NCBI RefSeq assembly: GCF_014696675.1
Contig: NZ_JACJQN010000001.1
Span: 372,001-436,000 of the forward strand
DNA length: 64,000 nt
Direction of reading: 5' to 3'
Origin: Phormidium tenue FACHB-1052
Lineage (GTDB): Bacteria > Cyanobacteriota > Cyanobacteriia > Phormidesmidales > Phormidesmidaceae
The notes beneath the pieces were generated by a model. It was not told the origin of the DNA and did no database searches. It was given only the letters and a program-made list of their open reading frames with translations. Position numbers and translations under genes: made by a program. Shown piece after piece: positions 26,202-35,705 of this stretch; position 1 is the first letter of the stretch; each line of letters opens with the position of its first letter.

Positions 26202-26593
26202 TCGCTTTAGGTCGAACTATACCCAAGTGAGCCATAGCTCACAGGCACAACCGATACTTAGGCGGTGATTGCTCTTGAGCATTATAGTCTCGCGATTTGA
26301 CGCTTTTTGACCGAGGTTTACAATAATTCAATCTGCGAAAGCCCTTGATTCATGAGGCTTCCAGAATTGCTCTGATCACAAAATTGATCTCTGAATCAGG
26401 GTTCTATTAACAAAACTCAATAAATGCGCGGGTTGATACCTCCAAATTGGCGATCGCACCCTCTTTTTATTAACTAATGTTAATTATTGCTGCCCAACGC
26501 TTGATTTTTAGCAAGTTGCAGAGACCTTAGAGTTTCCGAAATCCTAAGTACTGGCGATGTATCTGGTGGTGTGACCAATCAGGAGGCATCCCC
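26202..26593. other. psaA leader and upstream region
   Basis: About 390 bp of AT-richer sequence without genes on the minus strand. It contains the psaA promoter annotated at 26281-26324. Upstream of that, around 26461-26500, is an AT-rich tract (TTTTTATTAACTAATGTTAATT) that may aid transcription. Confidence 0.45.
26281..26324 (-). promoter_or_regulatory. Likely psaAB promoter with one HLR1 half-box
   Basis: On the minus strand a perfect -10 TATAAT occupies 26286-26281. About 30 bp upstream of it, 26317-26324 reads TTTACAAT on the plus strand, one HLR1 half-site. A good -35 hexamer is not evident, as is common for activated photosynthesis promoters. A start near 26274 would give a leader of ~115 nt. 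Confidence 0.45.
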
Positions 26594-26689
26594 ATGACTA
26601 GAAATAGTTATTTCGACATCAATAGTGTTAAGTACAGCGTTACATTTGGTGCGTCAGCTTACTACGAAGGACGTGGATCAGGCCGGTAG
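26594..26689 (+). CDS. 31-residue small protein with perfect Shine-Dalgarno
   Basis: ATG at 26594, TAG at 26687-26689. AGGAGG at 26581-26586 is placed seven bases before the ATG, the best ribosome site in the region. The peptide begins MTRNSYFDIN and ends YYEGRGSGR. It is hydrophilic with aromatic residues and no cysteine or membrane segment. I recognise no family. It could be a real small protein, a RiPP-like peptide or a regulatory leader for the downstream Nudix gene. It is too short for composition tests. Confidence 0.35.
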   Translation: MTRNSYFDINSVKYSVTFGASAYYEGRGSGR

Positions 26690-26769
26690 AGCATGAATGA
26701 TGACGCGGAATGAGGGTTTGAATGACCTGTATGTATAAGGAGTAATGAATAGAGTGAGTGATGCTCCCT

Positions 26770-27213
26770 ATGACAGCTAAACCTGAGGTGGCGATCGCCA
26801 TCCTTTACCAAGACGATCGCTTCCTGCTTCAGCTGCGCGACGATATTCCTACCATTGCCTGGCCCGGCCATTGGGCCTTCTTTGGCGGCCACCTTGAGCC
26901 GGGCGAAGACCCTGACGCGGCGGTGTACCGAGAATTAGAGGAAGAAATCGGCTACATCGCGCCTCAGCTATCGCTATTTGAGCAAGTGGAGGATGAAACT
27001 GTGGTGCGCCATGTCTACCACGGGCCGCTGGTGGTGCCGGTGGAGCAGCTGGTGCTGAGCGAAGGGTTGGACTTGGGGCTGTGGAGCGTTGACGATATTC
27101 ACCGGGGTCAGCGGTTCTCAGCTCGCGCCCGTGGGGAGCGCCCGCTGGGGCCACCGCACCAGCTAATTTTGCTGTCTTTTCTAGAGCACCGTAGGATAGA
27201 ACAGGCTATTTAA
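26770..27213 (+). CDS. Nudix hydrolase
   Basis: 147 residues from ATG 26770 (other in-frame starts: GTG 26758, ATG 26761). The Nudix box GX5EX7REUXEEXGU is complete: GHLEPGEDPDAAVY, then RELEEEIGY. It hydrolyses nucleoside diphosphates linked to another moiety, with Mg bound by the REXXEE glutamates; the substrate is not predictable. No good Shine-Dalgarno serves these starts; AAGGAG at 26737-26742 instead suits an 11-codon frame that ends just inside this gene. It is followed at short distance by the YgjP-like gene. Confidence 0.85.
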   Translation: MTAKPEVAIAILYQDDRFLLQLRDDIPTIAWPGHWAFFGGHLEPGEDPDAAVYRELEEEIGYIAPQLSLFEQVEDETVVRHVYHGPLVVPVEQLVLSEGLDLGLWSVDDIHRGQRFSARARGERPLGPPHQLILLSFLEHRRIEQAI

Positions 27214-27234
27214 AATAGTGTGTTCCTGCCGCCC

Positions 27235-27993
27235 ATGGCTGACTCGTCTGAACAGCTAGAGCTTTTCTCGCCTGAGACGGCGGCGCTGCCCGACTACCGC
27301 ATTCGGGAGAGCGATCGCGCCCGCCATGTTTCGATCAAAGTGCATCTCAATGGCCAGGTAGAAGTCGTGGTGCCCCTAGGGTTTGACCAGCGCCAGGTGC
27401 CTGAGCTATTGCATCGGCGGCGCGACTGGCTGTGGCGATCGCGCCAGCGCCTGGCCCACCAAACCGCTGGGCTGACCGACGACCACTTTGAGGAGAAGCC
27501 GGGGCAGATCGAGGTGCGATCGCGCCACCAAACCTGGCAGATCCAATACCAGCCCGCCACTACCCGCACCCTGGCTATGACCCAGAGCGGCCCCCACACC
27601 CTCTTGCTGCGCGGCGCTGTAGACAACAGCGCCGCCTGCGCCGATCTGCTGCGCCAGTGGCTGAGCCGCAAGGCCCGCGCCGAATTTGCCCCCTGGCTGC
27701 GAGAGCTGAGTTTTGTGATCAACCTGCCCTTTAGCCGCGTCTCCATACGCGGACAAAAGACCCGCTGGGCCAGCTGCTCTAGCAACAAAGACATCAGCCT
27801 TAACTACAAGCTGCTGTTTTTGCCTCCGGAGCTGGTGCACTATGTCTTTGTTCACGAGCTGTGCCACACAGTGCACATGAACCATTCCGCCGCCTTTTGG
27901 CAGCTGGTGGAAGAAAAGCAGCCAGGACATCAGCAGTTTCGCGACGAAATCCGGGATGGCTGGCAGTATGTTCCCCGCTGGGTTGAAGAATAA
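27235..27993 (+). CDS. YgjP-like zinc metallopeptidase (DUF45, M48-like)
   Basis: 252 residues from ATG 27235; the GTG at 27220 would add five residues. The family's central RGQKTRWASCSSNKDISLNY and the zinc site VHELCHTVHMNHSAAFWQLV are present: HELCH supplies two histidines and the catalytic Glu, and HMNHS the third ligand. Residues 1-120 are a beta-rich domain. YgjP/DUF45 proteins are stand-alone cytoplasmic proteins thought to be SprT-like metalloproteases; some sit next to type I restriction genes, which is not the case here. Only three bases separate its stop from the tocopherol cyclase start. Confidence 0.85.
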   Translation: MADSSEQLELFSPETAALPDYRIRESDRARHVSIKVHLNGQVEVVVPLGFDQRQVPELLHRRRDWLWRSRQRLAHQTAGLTDDHFEEKPGQIEVRSRHQTWQIQYQPATTRTLAMTQSGPHTLLLRGAVDNSAACADLLRQWLSRKARAEFAPWLRELSFVINLPFSRVSIRGQKTRWASCSSNKDISLNYKLLFLPPELVHYVFVHELCHTVHMNHSAAFWQLVEEKQPGHQQFRDEIRDGWQYVPRWVEE

Positions 27994-29069
<1,076 letters not shown>

Positions 29070-29070
<1 letters not shown>

Positions 29071-29120
29071 TGGCGCTGAAATACACCGCTCTAATGCTGA
29101 AATACACCGCTCTAATATAG
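29070..29120 (+). other. Possible 16-codon ORF made of a tandem duplication
   Basis: TAATG overlap: the last A of the cyclase stop begins ATG, giving MALKYTALMLKYTALI. AAGGAG sits only two bases before it. The frame is a 21-bp direct duplication, so the peptide repeats LKYTAL. It may be chance. Confidence 0.2.
29075..29116 (+). repeat. Perfect 21-bp tandem duplication
   Basis: gctgaaatacaccgctctaat occurs at 29075-29095 and again at 29096-29116 with no mismatch, directly after the tocopherol cyclase stop codon. A slippage or recombination event too recent to have diverged. Confidence 0.9.
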
Positions 29121-29144
29121 ATATAGAGTCAGCAGAATTTTTCG

Positions 29145-29834
29145 CTACCAGGGCAACACGTCTCCATTCGAGTGCCAGAAGGTGCCGGAATTCTCCAGCG
29201 TTAGCGCGTCGATGCGGGCCAGCAGTCCCTTGACCGAGGCTTCTGGGGTAATGCCGCTGGGGGTAAACCCGGTCATGCGGGTCTGCACCAAGCCGGGGTG
29301 CAAAATGGCTACGGCGATGCCCCTGGGTTTGAGGTCGTGGGCCAACGACTTACCGGCCATCGACAGAGCCACCTTTGACATGCGATAGCCGTAGGAGCCG
29401 CCGGAGGTATTGTCAGCGATCGACCCCATGCGGCTAGTCATGATCGCCACCTTTGACCCGGTGCTTAGATTGGGCAGCAGTGCCGCCGTCAGCCGCAGCG
29501 GGGCGATCGCATTCACCTCAAACTGCCGCCGCAGGCTGTCAAAATCCAGATTCTCCAGCGTGACGCGCTCGGCCATACCAGCGTTGTTGATCAGCACGTC
29601 GATGGCGATGCCATTGAGCCGCTGAGCCAAATCGGCGACGGCGGCCTCGTCGGTGAGGTCAATGCCGGTTTCCACCTGAATGTCTAGGGATTTCAGTTCA
29701 TCGGAGGGCTGGCGGCAGACGGCAATGACGCGATTCTCCTCCGGGGACGCGACGCGATCGCCCCCCTGCTGAAGCTGCCGACAATATTCGTAGCCGATGC
29801 CGCGATTTGCGCCAGTGATTAAATACGTAGCCAT
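29145..29834 (-). CDS. Short-chain dehydrogenase/reductase (SDR)
   Basis: 229 residues from ATG 29834, where the Rossmann strand starts (MATYLITGANRGIGYEY, the TGxxxGIG motif). Other SDR motifs: NNAGMAERV (NNAG), the catalytic Ser region VAIMTSRMGSI, YGYRMSKVAL (YxxxK) and HPGLVQTRMTG. This is the 'C-factor/sniffer-like' classical SDR type that binds NAD(P)H; the substrate is unknown. Loop insertions such as DRVASPEENR after the first helix are slightly longer than usual. It converges on the cyclase gene. Confidence 0.85.
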   Translation of the reverse strand: MATYLITGANRGIGYEYCRQLQQGGDRVASPEENRVIAVCRQPSDELKSLDIQVETGIDLTDEAAVADLAQRLNGIAIDVLINNAGMAERVTLENLDFDSLRRQFEVNAIAPLRLTAALLPNLSTGSKVAIMTSRMGSIADNTSGGSYGYRMSKVALSMAGKSLAHDLKPRGIAVAILHPGLVQTRMTGFTPSGITPEASVKGLLARIDALTLENSGTFWHSNGDVLPW

Positions 29835-29981
29835 AGGATTCAGTCCGAAGTAGAGAATTGGGGTCAATGTCTGTGGATGCAAGCGAGGGTTGGGCTGGGC
29901 AGCATTGACAGGGGCTGAGAAACCTCCATACTAAATGTCATTGGATGAGCGGCTGCCCCCTATTATTTCTGCGAAACCGTG

Positions 29982-31055
29982 ATGATGGCCCCTAGCGATA
30001 CCCACGTTTACCCGGTAGTTTGGCAGGATGACCATCTGGTATTGATTGACCAGCGGCAGCTGCCGGAGCGCTACAACATTGTCACCATTCGCCGCTGCGA
30101 CGATGTGGTGCGATCGCTCCGCTCTGGCATTGTCCAGGGCGGTTCGGCCCTGGGGCTTGCCGCCGCCTACGGCTTGTATCTGGGGGCGACCGAAATTCAC
30201 ACCGACGACCCGATCGCCTTTTGGGAACGGCTGGAGGCGATCGGCGACCAGTTTAAGCAGACCCGGCCCGACAAGGCCCACCTCCAGTGGGCGGTGGATA
30301 GAATGCTGGCGGTGGCCCACCACTCCAGCGAGGCCATTGAGGTGGTTAGGGGTCAGCTCTTGGCTGAAGCCCAGGCCATGCAGGCTGAGGACTTTAGCCT
30401 GTGCCACGCCATCGGCGACCACGGCATGGCGGTGTTGCCAGAAAATCCGGCAAAGCTGACCCTGCTAACCCACTGCAACCACGGGGCGCTGGCCACATCG
30501 GGCTATGGCACCTCGCTGGGCATCATGCGATCGCTCTGGCAAGCGGGCCGTCTAGAGCGCATCTACGCCGCCGAGACTCGCCCCACCTTTCAGGGCTCGC
30601 GCCTCACCGCCTGGGAGTGTGTGCAGGAGGGCATTCCGGTGACGGTGGTGACCGACAGCATGGCCGCCCACTGCATGCAGCGGGGGCTGATCCACGGGGT
30701 GCTGGCCGGGGCCGATCGCATTGCCGCCAACGGCGACACCCTGAGCAAAATCGGCACCTACAGCTTGGCCCTAATGGCCAAAGCCCACAACATTCCCTTT
30801 GTGGTGGCGGCTTCGATATCGACCATTGATCTGACGATCGCCAGCGGGGAGGGTATGGCGATCGCAGAGCACCCTCCTGAGGAGATTTACCAAATGGGCG
30901 ATCGCGTCACCTCTCCCAACGGCGCAGAATTTTACAACCCGGCCTCAGACGTCACCCCGGCTGGTTTAATTACGGCGATCGTGACCGAAAAAGGAGCCTT
31001 TGCCTCTCATCAACTGGAGAAAGTCAGCCAGCTCGAGCACCGTCTAGATAACTAA
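29982..31055 (+). CDS. mtnA: Methylthioribose-1-phosphate isomerase
   Basis: 357 residues. MtnA isomerises 5-methylthioribose-1-phosphate to the ribulose form in the methionine salvage pathway. It is homologous to eIF2B alpha. The catalytic Cys (THCNHGALATSGYGTSLG) and Asp (GADRIAANGDTLSKIGTY) are present, as are AAETRPTFQGSRLTAWE and VTDSMAAH. The usual VRGAPAIG segment is VQGGSALG here, so the Arg that in other MtnA proteins contacts the substrate phosphate is Gln (see findings). The start may be the ATG at 29982 or 29985; the frame also opens with a GTG at 29979. Confidence 0.85.
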   Translation: MMAPSDTHVYPVVWQDDHLVLIDQRQLPERYNIVTIRRCDDVVRSLRSGIVQGGSALGLAAAYGLYLGATEIHTDDPIAFWERLEAIGDQFKQTRPDKAHLQWAVDRMLAVAHHSSEAIEVVRGQLLAEAQAMQAEDFSLCHAIGDHGMAVLPENPAKLTLLTHCNHGALATSGYGTSLGIMRSLWQAGRLERIYAAETRPTFQGSRLTAWECVQEGIPVTVVTDSMAAHCMQRGLIHGVLAGADRIAANGDTLSKIGTYSLALMAKAHNIPFVVAASISTIDLTIASGEGMAIAEHPPEEIYQMGDRVTSPNGAEFYNPASDVTPAGLITAIVTEKGAFASHQLEKVSQLEHRLDN

Positions 31056-31095
31056 CTTTTCTTCTCGATCAAAAGCCAGATATTGAATCATCGTT

Positions 31096-31860
31096 ATGAT
31101 TAGGGGCATTATTGCCCCCGCCCTGTTTTCGTCATTCCTAACCATGCCCATCCAGCGCCCCTCAGCCAATGTATATCGGTATTTGCTGACGGTTGTTGTC
31201 GTTACTGCGGCTGTATTGGCCGCACGGTTTTTTATTACCTGGGCAGCGGAAGCATTTTTGCACCCCATTCCCATTTTGGGCGGCTGGCTTAAAAGCCTCG
31301 AAATTGTCGAGCTGAGCGTCATTATCCTATTTGCTTTTTTGGGCTTTGGGCTGGGGGCAGCCTCGCGTCACCTAGCCGCTAAAACTCCCGTGGCGATTAA
31401 GTCAATTGTGTTGGTTGTAGTGCTACCGCTGGTGTTTTTTAGCAGCTACTGGCTGCGGCATCACCTGTGGCTGAGCCAGCTGACCGCCGAGTCAGGCATG
31501 TCTCGCCAGGAGATCACGGCGCTGGCCAACCAGGCCCTCTCTAGCGAAGGCGGCAGCCAGGGCTTTTGGGGCTACTACACGACAACGACCCGCATGCCCA
31601 TTCTGCCTGCCACGGTCGCGGAGCTACAGCGCATGGTTGAAGACCAAAAGTGGTTTCGCTCCGAGCTCACCCGCTTCAGCGGCATTGAGCCAGGCGTGTT
31701 TTCAATGATTTTTGACGGGGCCGGATGGGGTATTCGTCTGTTTTATATGGTGTTGGCCTTGCTCACTGGGGTTATCTACTTCTTTAAAGGGCTGGTTTGG
31801 GCCGATGCCGCCCGGCTGCGCAAGGTTGCCCGGGGTGCTATCACTCAGGGCAAAGCATGA
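31096..31860 (+). CDS. Membrane protein of unknown function
   Basis: 254 residues, or 238 if the second ATG at 31144 is used (neither has a good ribosome site). Four hydrophobic segments: ~residues 28-48 (YLLTVVVVTAAVLAARFFIT), 70-88 (VELSVIILFAFLGFGLG), 103-120 (SIVLVVVLPLVFFSS) and 215-235 (LFYMVLALLTGVIYFFKGL). The long loop at 125-210 is probably outside the membrane. No family recognised. It overlaps the DUF167 gene by the ATGA of its stop codon, so the two are translationally coupled. Confidence 0.6.
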   Translation: MIRGIIAPALFSSFLTMPIQRPSANVYRYLLTVVVVTAAVLAARFFITWAAEAFLHPIPILGGWLKSLEIVELSVIILFAFLGFGLGAASRHLAAKTPVAIKSIVLVVVLPLVFFSSYWLRHHLWLSQLTAESGMSRQEITALANQALSSEGGSQGFWGYYTTTTRMPILPATVAELQRMVEDQKWFRSELTRFSGIEPGVFSMIFDGAGWGIRLFYMVLALLTGVIYFFKGLVWADAARLRKVARGAITQGKA

Positions 31861-32081
31861 CGGTGGTGACGGTGCGGGTTAAGCCTAACGCCAAGCAGCA
31901 AAAAGCCATCTGTCTCGACGACGGCAGCTGGCTCCTCCACCTCAAAGCCTCGCCGCAGGATGGCAAGGCCAACCAAGAGCTAGTTGTCCTGCTGGCCCAG
32001 GCATTGGGTATTTCTAAAACTCAGGTACAGATTAAGGCGGGGCACGCCGTCCGCACTAAGCGAGTCGAAATTGATGCGTAG
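31857..32081 (+). CDS. DUF167/YggU family protein
   Basis: 74 residues from ATG 31857 (ATGA overlap with the upstream stop). TVVTVRVKPNAKQQKAICLD, then LHLKASPQDGKANQELVVLL and GHAVRTKRVEID are the complete DUF167 signature, a small alpha/beta protein widespread in bacteria and eukaryotes and of unknown function. It lies between the membrane protein and mobA; 12 bp separate it from mobA. Confidence 0.85.
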   Translation: MTVVTVRVKPNAKQQKAICLDDGSWLLHLKASPQDGKANQELVVLLAQALGISKTQVQIKAGHAVRTKRVEIDA

Positions 32082-32093
32082 GGTCTGGATGAG

Positions 32094-32720
32094 ATGACCT
32101 CCCTGGCTGCCGTAATTTTGGCGGGGGGCCGCAGCTCTCGGATGGGGCGCGACAAAGCCCTGATCGCAGTTGGTGACGAAACGCTAATTCAGCGCACCTG
32201 TCGGGTCGCGCTGCAATGTACCGATGGCGTGTATGTTGTTACTCCCTGGCCCGATCGCTATCGACCGGCTTTGCCCAACACAGTCGGTTTTATTGTAGAA
32301 GCCCCAAGTCCAAGACAGGCCGGTACTTTTCATGGGCCGCTGATGGCGCTGATCACATCCCTAAGCGTTCTGCGGGCTAGGCAGGAAGATCCCCCGGCCT
32401 GGGTGCTGGCCTTAGCCTGCGATATGCCCAATCTTTCGGCGGCGGTGTTGGCCACCTGGCGCAACCAATTGGACAATCTGGAACCGCAATACTTAGCTTA
32501 CTTACCCAAGCGCCAGCAGCGATGGGAACCGCTGTGCGGGTTTTATCGGGTCAGCGCACTAGATGCCCTAGAGCAGTATGCGAATACGGGCAGGCGATCG
32601 CTGCAAGCATGGCTGAATCAACAGGCGATCGCGCCCATCCCCAACATCGATGAGGCCATGTTCGCCAACGTCAACACGCCCAGCGATCTAGCCGAGTGGC
32701 AAAAAACCAGGGATTCTTAG
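32094..32720 (+). CDS. mobA: Molybdenum cofactor guanylyltransferase
   Basis: 208 residues, a Rossmann-like nucleotidyltransferase. The signature AVILAGGRSSRMGRDKALI is at residues 6-24, followed by LALACDMPNLSAAVLATW (Mg-binding Asp) and a GRRSLQAWL helix. MobA attaches GMP to molybdopterin, giving the guanine-dinucleotide form used by the DMSO-reductase family. MsrP in this window uses the form without GMP, so a different enzyme must require MobA. It is the last gene of the run 31096-32720. Confidence 0.85.
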   Translation: MTSLAAVILAGGRSSRMGRDKALIAVGDETLIQRTCRVALQCTDGVYVVTPWPDRYRPALPNTVGFIVEAPSPRQAGTFHGPLMALITSLSVLRARQEDPPAWVLALACDMPNLSAAVLATWRNQLDNLEPQYLAYLPKRQQRWEPLCGFYRVSALDALEQYANTGRRSLQAWLNQQAIAPIPNIDEAMFANVNTPSDLAEWQKTRDS

Positions 32721-32736
32721 CGCTGTCCCTCTGTGA

Positions 32737-34221
32737 TCACTCTCCGCCTGAAGGTGAATCGTCAGAGCTTTCCGCCTCAGTTTCAGTTGGGGTGTTAGCT
32801 TCGTCGGGGGACTCGGCTTGGGGCCAGGGAATGCGGCGATCGGCGGCTAGCAGTCGAGCCATCTCTCTCGCCCCGTAGCGATTGATGTGGCTGGGGTCAG
32901 CAAACAGGTGAGATTGCCAGCGCCACTCCTCTAACCGATCCACGAGGGTAAACGCACCCTGGTTAGCCCAATTCTGCAAAAACCGCTGAAACTGGCGCTC
33001 GTAGCGCGTGCGCGTCCCGTCTAGGTAGTCGTTACTCAGGGGCAAATTCACAAACACTAATGGAATGCCTTGACTCTCCAAAAATTGGGTCATCGCCGCC
33101 AAAGACTGGGTCTGCACCCCTTCCAGGCGAAAGGCGCGGTAAGCATCGTCATACTGACCGCGCACCCGAGGAAAGCGGCGGTAGTATACCGTCGGGTTGA
33201 ACTGATCGTTAATCGCCAAAAAGCCCTGGGAGTTGATTGGGGTCAGCGGTACGGTTCCGTAGCTGGCGACGGCGGTGGCAGAGGACATTTCTGAAGCGTC
33301 GTCGGGGGTTTTAGTCGATTCTTCAGCGGGCTCAGTCCCAGCTTCAACGACGGGCTCAGACACTTCAGCTTCAGAATTGTCAGCGATTTCAGGGGATGCG
33401 GCAGTTTCAGCAGACGCCTCGGCGGGATCTTCGAGGGCAGAGGCGGAAGGAGCCTGGGCTGGCAGGGTCAACTTCGCACCCTGCTGCACGGCAGCGTAGC
33501 CTGGAGACGCCAAAATTTCGGCAAAGGTGCGGTCAAACCGACCGCTGTTAAAGGCGCGGGAGCCCTCAGCCCAGACAATTAGCCGGGGCTGCAGATCGGT
33601 GGCCAACAGCTGCCGAATGACAAAGCTCACCACCTGGGCCGTGGCCCCGTTGACGCTGAAGTTATATACCCGTAGGCCAGGGTAGCCCTCTACCGCCAGC
33701 GCCTGTTGCAGTACCTGGGGGTCAATGCCCTGGAGCGATCGCGAACTGCCCACAATCAGCACATCGGGTGGGCCTTGGGCCGCGACATAGGCCCGGTAGA
33801 GACTGACCTGCTCGTCTAGCACATCGCTGCCCAGGGCCGGAAAAGCGCGGGGTAACCCCTGCAGCTCGGCCTTTTGGTAGGCCAGCAGCAAATTTTGCCG
33901 ATATTCGCGGGCCTGGCGCTGACTAAAGACATGGCGGGGGTCATCGGTGGGGATAGCTTGCAGCAGGGTTAGCGATCGCCCCCAGGCTCCAGCCACCTGT
34001 TGCCACTGGTCAGCAGTAGTGGCCGTCGCCGCTAGCTGACTAGCTCGGTTGGCTTCACCAATAGCTCCATGCCAGGGGTCAGCGGGCACCGCTGCCGCCG
34101 CTTCGCCGTTGCCGGCCTGAGGAATGCCCTGGGGGCCAGGAGAGCCGATGCAGCAGGAGAGTAGCGTGCCCAACGACAGCGACACCACCAGCCCAGCGCG
34201 AGACGTGAAGAGTTTAGTCAT
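32737..34221 (-). CDS. DUF1574-like SGNH lipoprotein
   Basis: 494 residues from ATG 34221; the frame upstream to 34323 is not coding in character. Residues 1-24 are a lipoprotein signal with lipobox LLSC. The SGNH-like core has VLIVGSSRSLQGIDPQVLQQ (Ser block) with IVWAEGSRAFN, FVNLPLSNDYLDG and a C-terminal LFADPSHINRYGAREMARLL carrying the D-x-x-H pair. Between residues ~260 and 340 is an acidic Ser/Ala/Glu-rich linker that interrupts the core, and a similar tail closes the protein. Such DUF1574/AlgX-like proteins often modify exopolysaccharides by acyl transfer or hydrolysis; the substrate is unknown. Confidence 0.7.
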   Translation of the reverse strand: MTKLFTSRAGLVVSLSLGTLLSCCIGSPGPQGIPQAGNGEAAAAVPADPWHGAIGEANRASQLAATATTADQWQQVAGAWGRSLTLLQAIPTDDPRHVFSQRQAREYRQNLLLAYQKAELQGLPRAFPALGSDVLDEQVSLYRAYVAAQGPPDVLIVGSSRSLQGIDPQVLQQALAVEGYPGLRVYNFSVNGATAQVVSFVIRQLLATDLQPRLIVWAEGSRAFNSGRFDRTFAEILASPGYAAVQQGAKLTLPAQAPSASALEDPAEASAETAASPEIADNSEAEVSEPVVEAGTEPAEESTKTPDDASEMSSATAVASYGTVPLTPINSQGFLAINDQFNPTVYYRRFPRVRGQYDDAYRAFRLEGVQTQSLAAMTQFLESQGIPLVFVNLPLSNDYLDGTRTRYERQFQRFLQNWANQGAFTLVDRLEEWRWQSHLFADPSHINRYGAREMARLLAADRRIPWPQAESPDEANTPTETEAESSDDSPSGGE

Positions 34222-34583
34222 GGCTGTTTGAGGGCGTGGTGACGAATAGTGAATCCTGGAAATAGTGCTGTGCCCCAGCCCCTCATTCCAGTGTAGAAAA
34301 TTGTGTCGCCGAGCAGACAGCATTCCCCTTGGCTTTTCGGCTCCAGCCTTCGTCCCGGAGCGGATAAGGGGGAGCAGGTTTTAAACCTTGCTTAAGTCTA
34401 GCTATGTCAGTTGCCAGCGATCGCCTTCTCAAGCCCCGCATTCAAAATCCAGATTGCTCTCAGGTACGACGGCTGCTGACCACGAGCACCACATATTGAG
34501 TTCATTCTGCTGCCAGCAGGCTGCTAAACCTGAAGCAAAGGCCCACCAGAGACAGATTTTCATTTTTTGAACACTCTGCAATA

Positions 34584-35354
34584 GTGTCTTTGTCTCCAGC
34601 ACTATTTGCGAGGTCACTGGTGGTACCCCTAAAAGACTATAATCCAGGTCAGCGGACGCCCTACGTCACCTACGGGCTGATTGCGCTCAACATCGCCATT
34701 TTTATCTACGAGCTCAGCCTGCCCGCCTACGGACTGACCGATTTTTTCCACAGCTGGGCCTTGGTGCCCGACGAGCTGTCCACCAGCTTCACCACGGGAG
34801 TCTCAGCCCCCAACGCTGAAGAATGGGTGACGATATTCACCAGCCAGTTTCTCCACGGTGGCTTTTTGCACGTGGCCGGCAACATGCTCTACCTGTGGAT
34901 CTTTGGCAACAATGTCGAAGACCAGATGGGGCATGGGCGGTTTTTGGTGTTTTACCTACTGTGCGGCGTGCTGGCCAACCTGGCCCAGTGGTTCTTTGCA
35001 ATGGGTTCAGAGATTCCGTCTTTGGGGGCGAGTGGGGCGATCGCAGGCGTCATGGGGGCCTATATTTTCCGCTTTCCAGAGGTGCGCATTCTCACCCTGG
35101 TGCCCCTAGGGCCGTTCCCTCTACCGCTGAGAATTCCGGCCTTGTTTTACCTGGGTATCTGGTTTGTGCAGCAAGCCTTCTACGGTTTCGCCAGCCTCGG
35201 GGCCCCGGCCATGATCGGCATGGAAAGCGGCGGCATCGCCTACTGGGCTCACGCGGGCGGCTTTGCCATTGGGGCGCTGCTCGGCCCCCTGTTTGGTCTA
35301 TTTAGTCAGCCCGGTCCTATGGCAGCTGGCGCTGAGACACCCAGCGCCGAGTAG
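34584..35354 (+). CDS. Rhomboid-family intramembrane serine protease
   Basis: 256 residues with six to seven membrane helices. The catalytic serine is in SLGASGAIAGVMGAYIF (GxSG), the histidine in GGIAYWAHAGGFAIGALLG; the oxyanion-helper FLHGGFLHVAGNMLYLWIFG also fits. Rhomboids cleave membrane proteins within or near the bilayer. The start is a GTG at 34584; no ATG is available upstream of the first helix. Alternatively a TTG at 34590 could be used. Divergent from the DUF1574 gene. Confidence 0.9.
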   Translation: MSLSPALFARSLVVPLKDYNPGQRTPYVTYGLIALNIAIFIYELSLPAYGLTDFFHSWALVPDELSTSFTTGVSAPNAEEWVTIFTSQFLHGGFLHVAGNMLYLWIFGNNVEDQMGHGRFLVFYLLCGVLANLAQWFFAMGSEIPSLGASGAIAGVMGAYIFRFPEVRILTLVPLGPFPLPLRIPALFYLGIWFVQQAFYGFASLGAPAMIGMESGGIAYWAHAGGFAIGALLGPLFGLFSQPGPMAAGAETPSAE

Positions 35355-35705
35355 GTCACAAACGAACTGGGAGCAGTCTGGGAACCCCAGCACGCAAACT
35401 GGCTCAAAACGAGTTTTCTTAAACCGCTGGCCCAGGGTTCACCGACTCAGGATGAAGCGCCCTACCCGTGGATCCCTGTAATCTTTCCCTCAGGCCTAAG
35501 ACGAGCAAAACCCTTGGCCACTTTCAAGCTGCCGACGGATGCTGTAGCCGGAGTCGGTATTTTTTGTCGCGCTTGCAACCGGAATGAGGAGTTGTTACAT
35601 TAGTTTACAATTGTGTAACAATTAGCAACGTGATGAGGTCTTGATTCGCAAGCCTGTGAGAAATCAGCTGTCCCTGAGCGGCAGCATCGGTTGGAGTATT
35701 GTCTG
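35355..35705. other. Intergenic region with HLR1 box
   Basis: 351 bp between the rhomboid and pentapeptide genes. Apart from the HLR1 box at 35594-35611 and a nearby TGTGTAACAA inverse half-site, no gene or terminator is evident. Confidence 0.45.
35594..35611 (+). promoter_or_regulatory. Perfect HLR1 (RpaB) box
   Basis: GTTACATT, AG, TTTACAAT fits the HLR1 consensus (two (G/T)TTACA(T/A)(T/A) octamers separated by two bases) without mismatch. It is 95 bp upstream of the pentapeptide gene start. An inverse half-site, TTGTTACA on the minus strand, follows at about 35613-35621. Confidence 0.7.
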
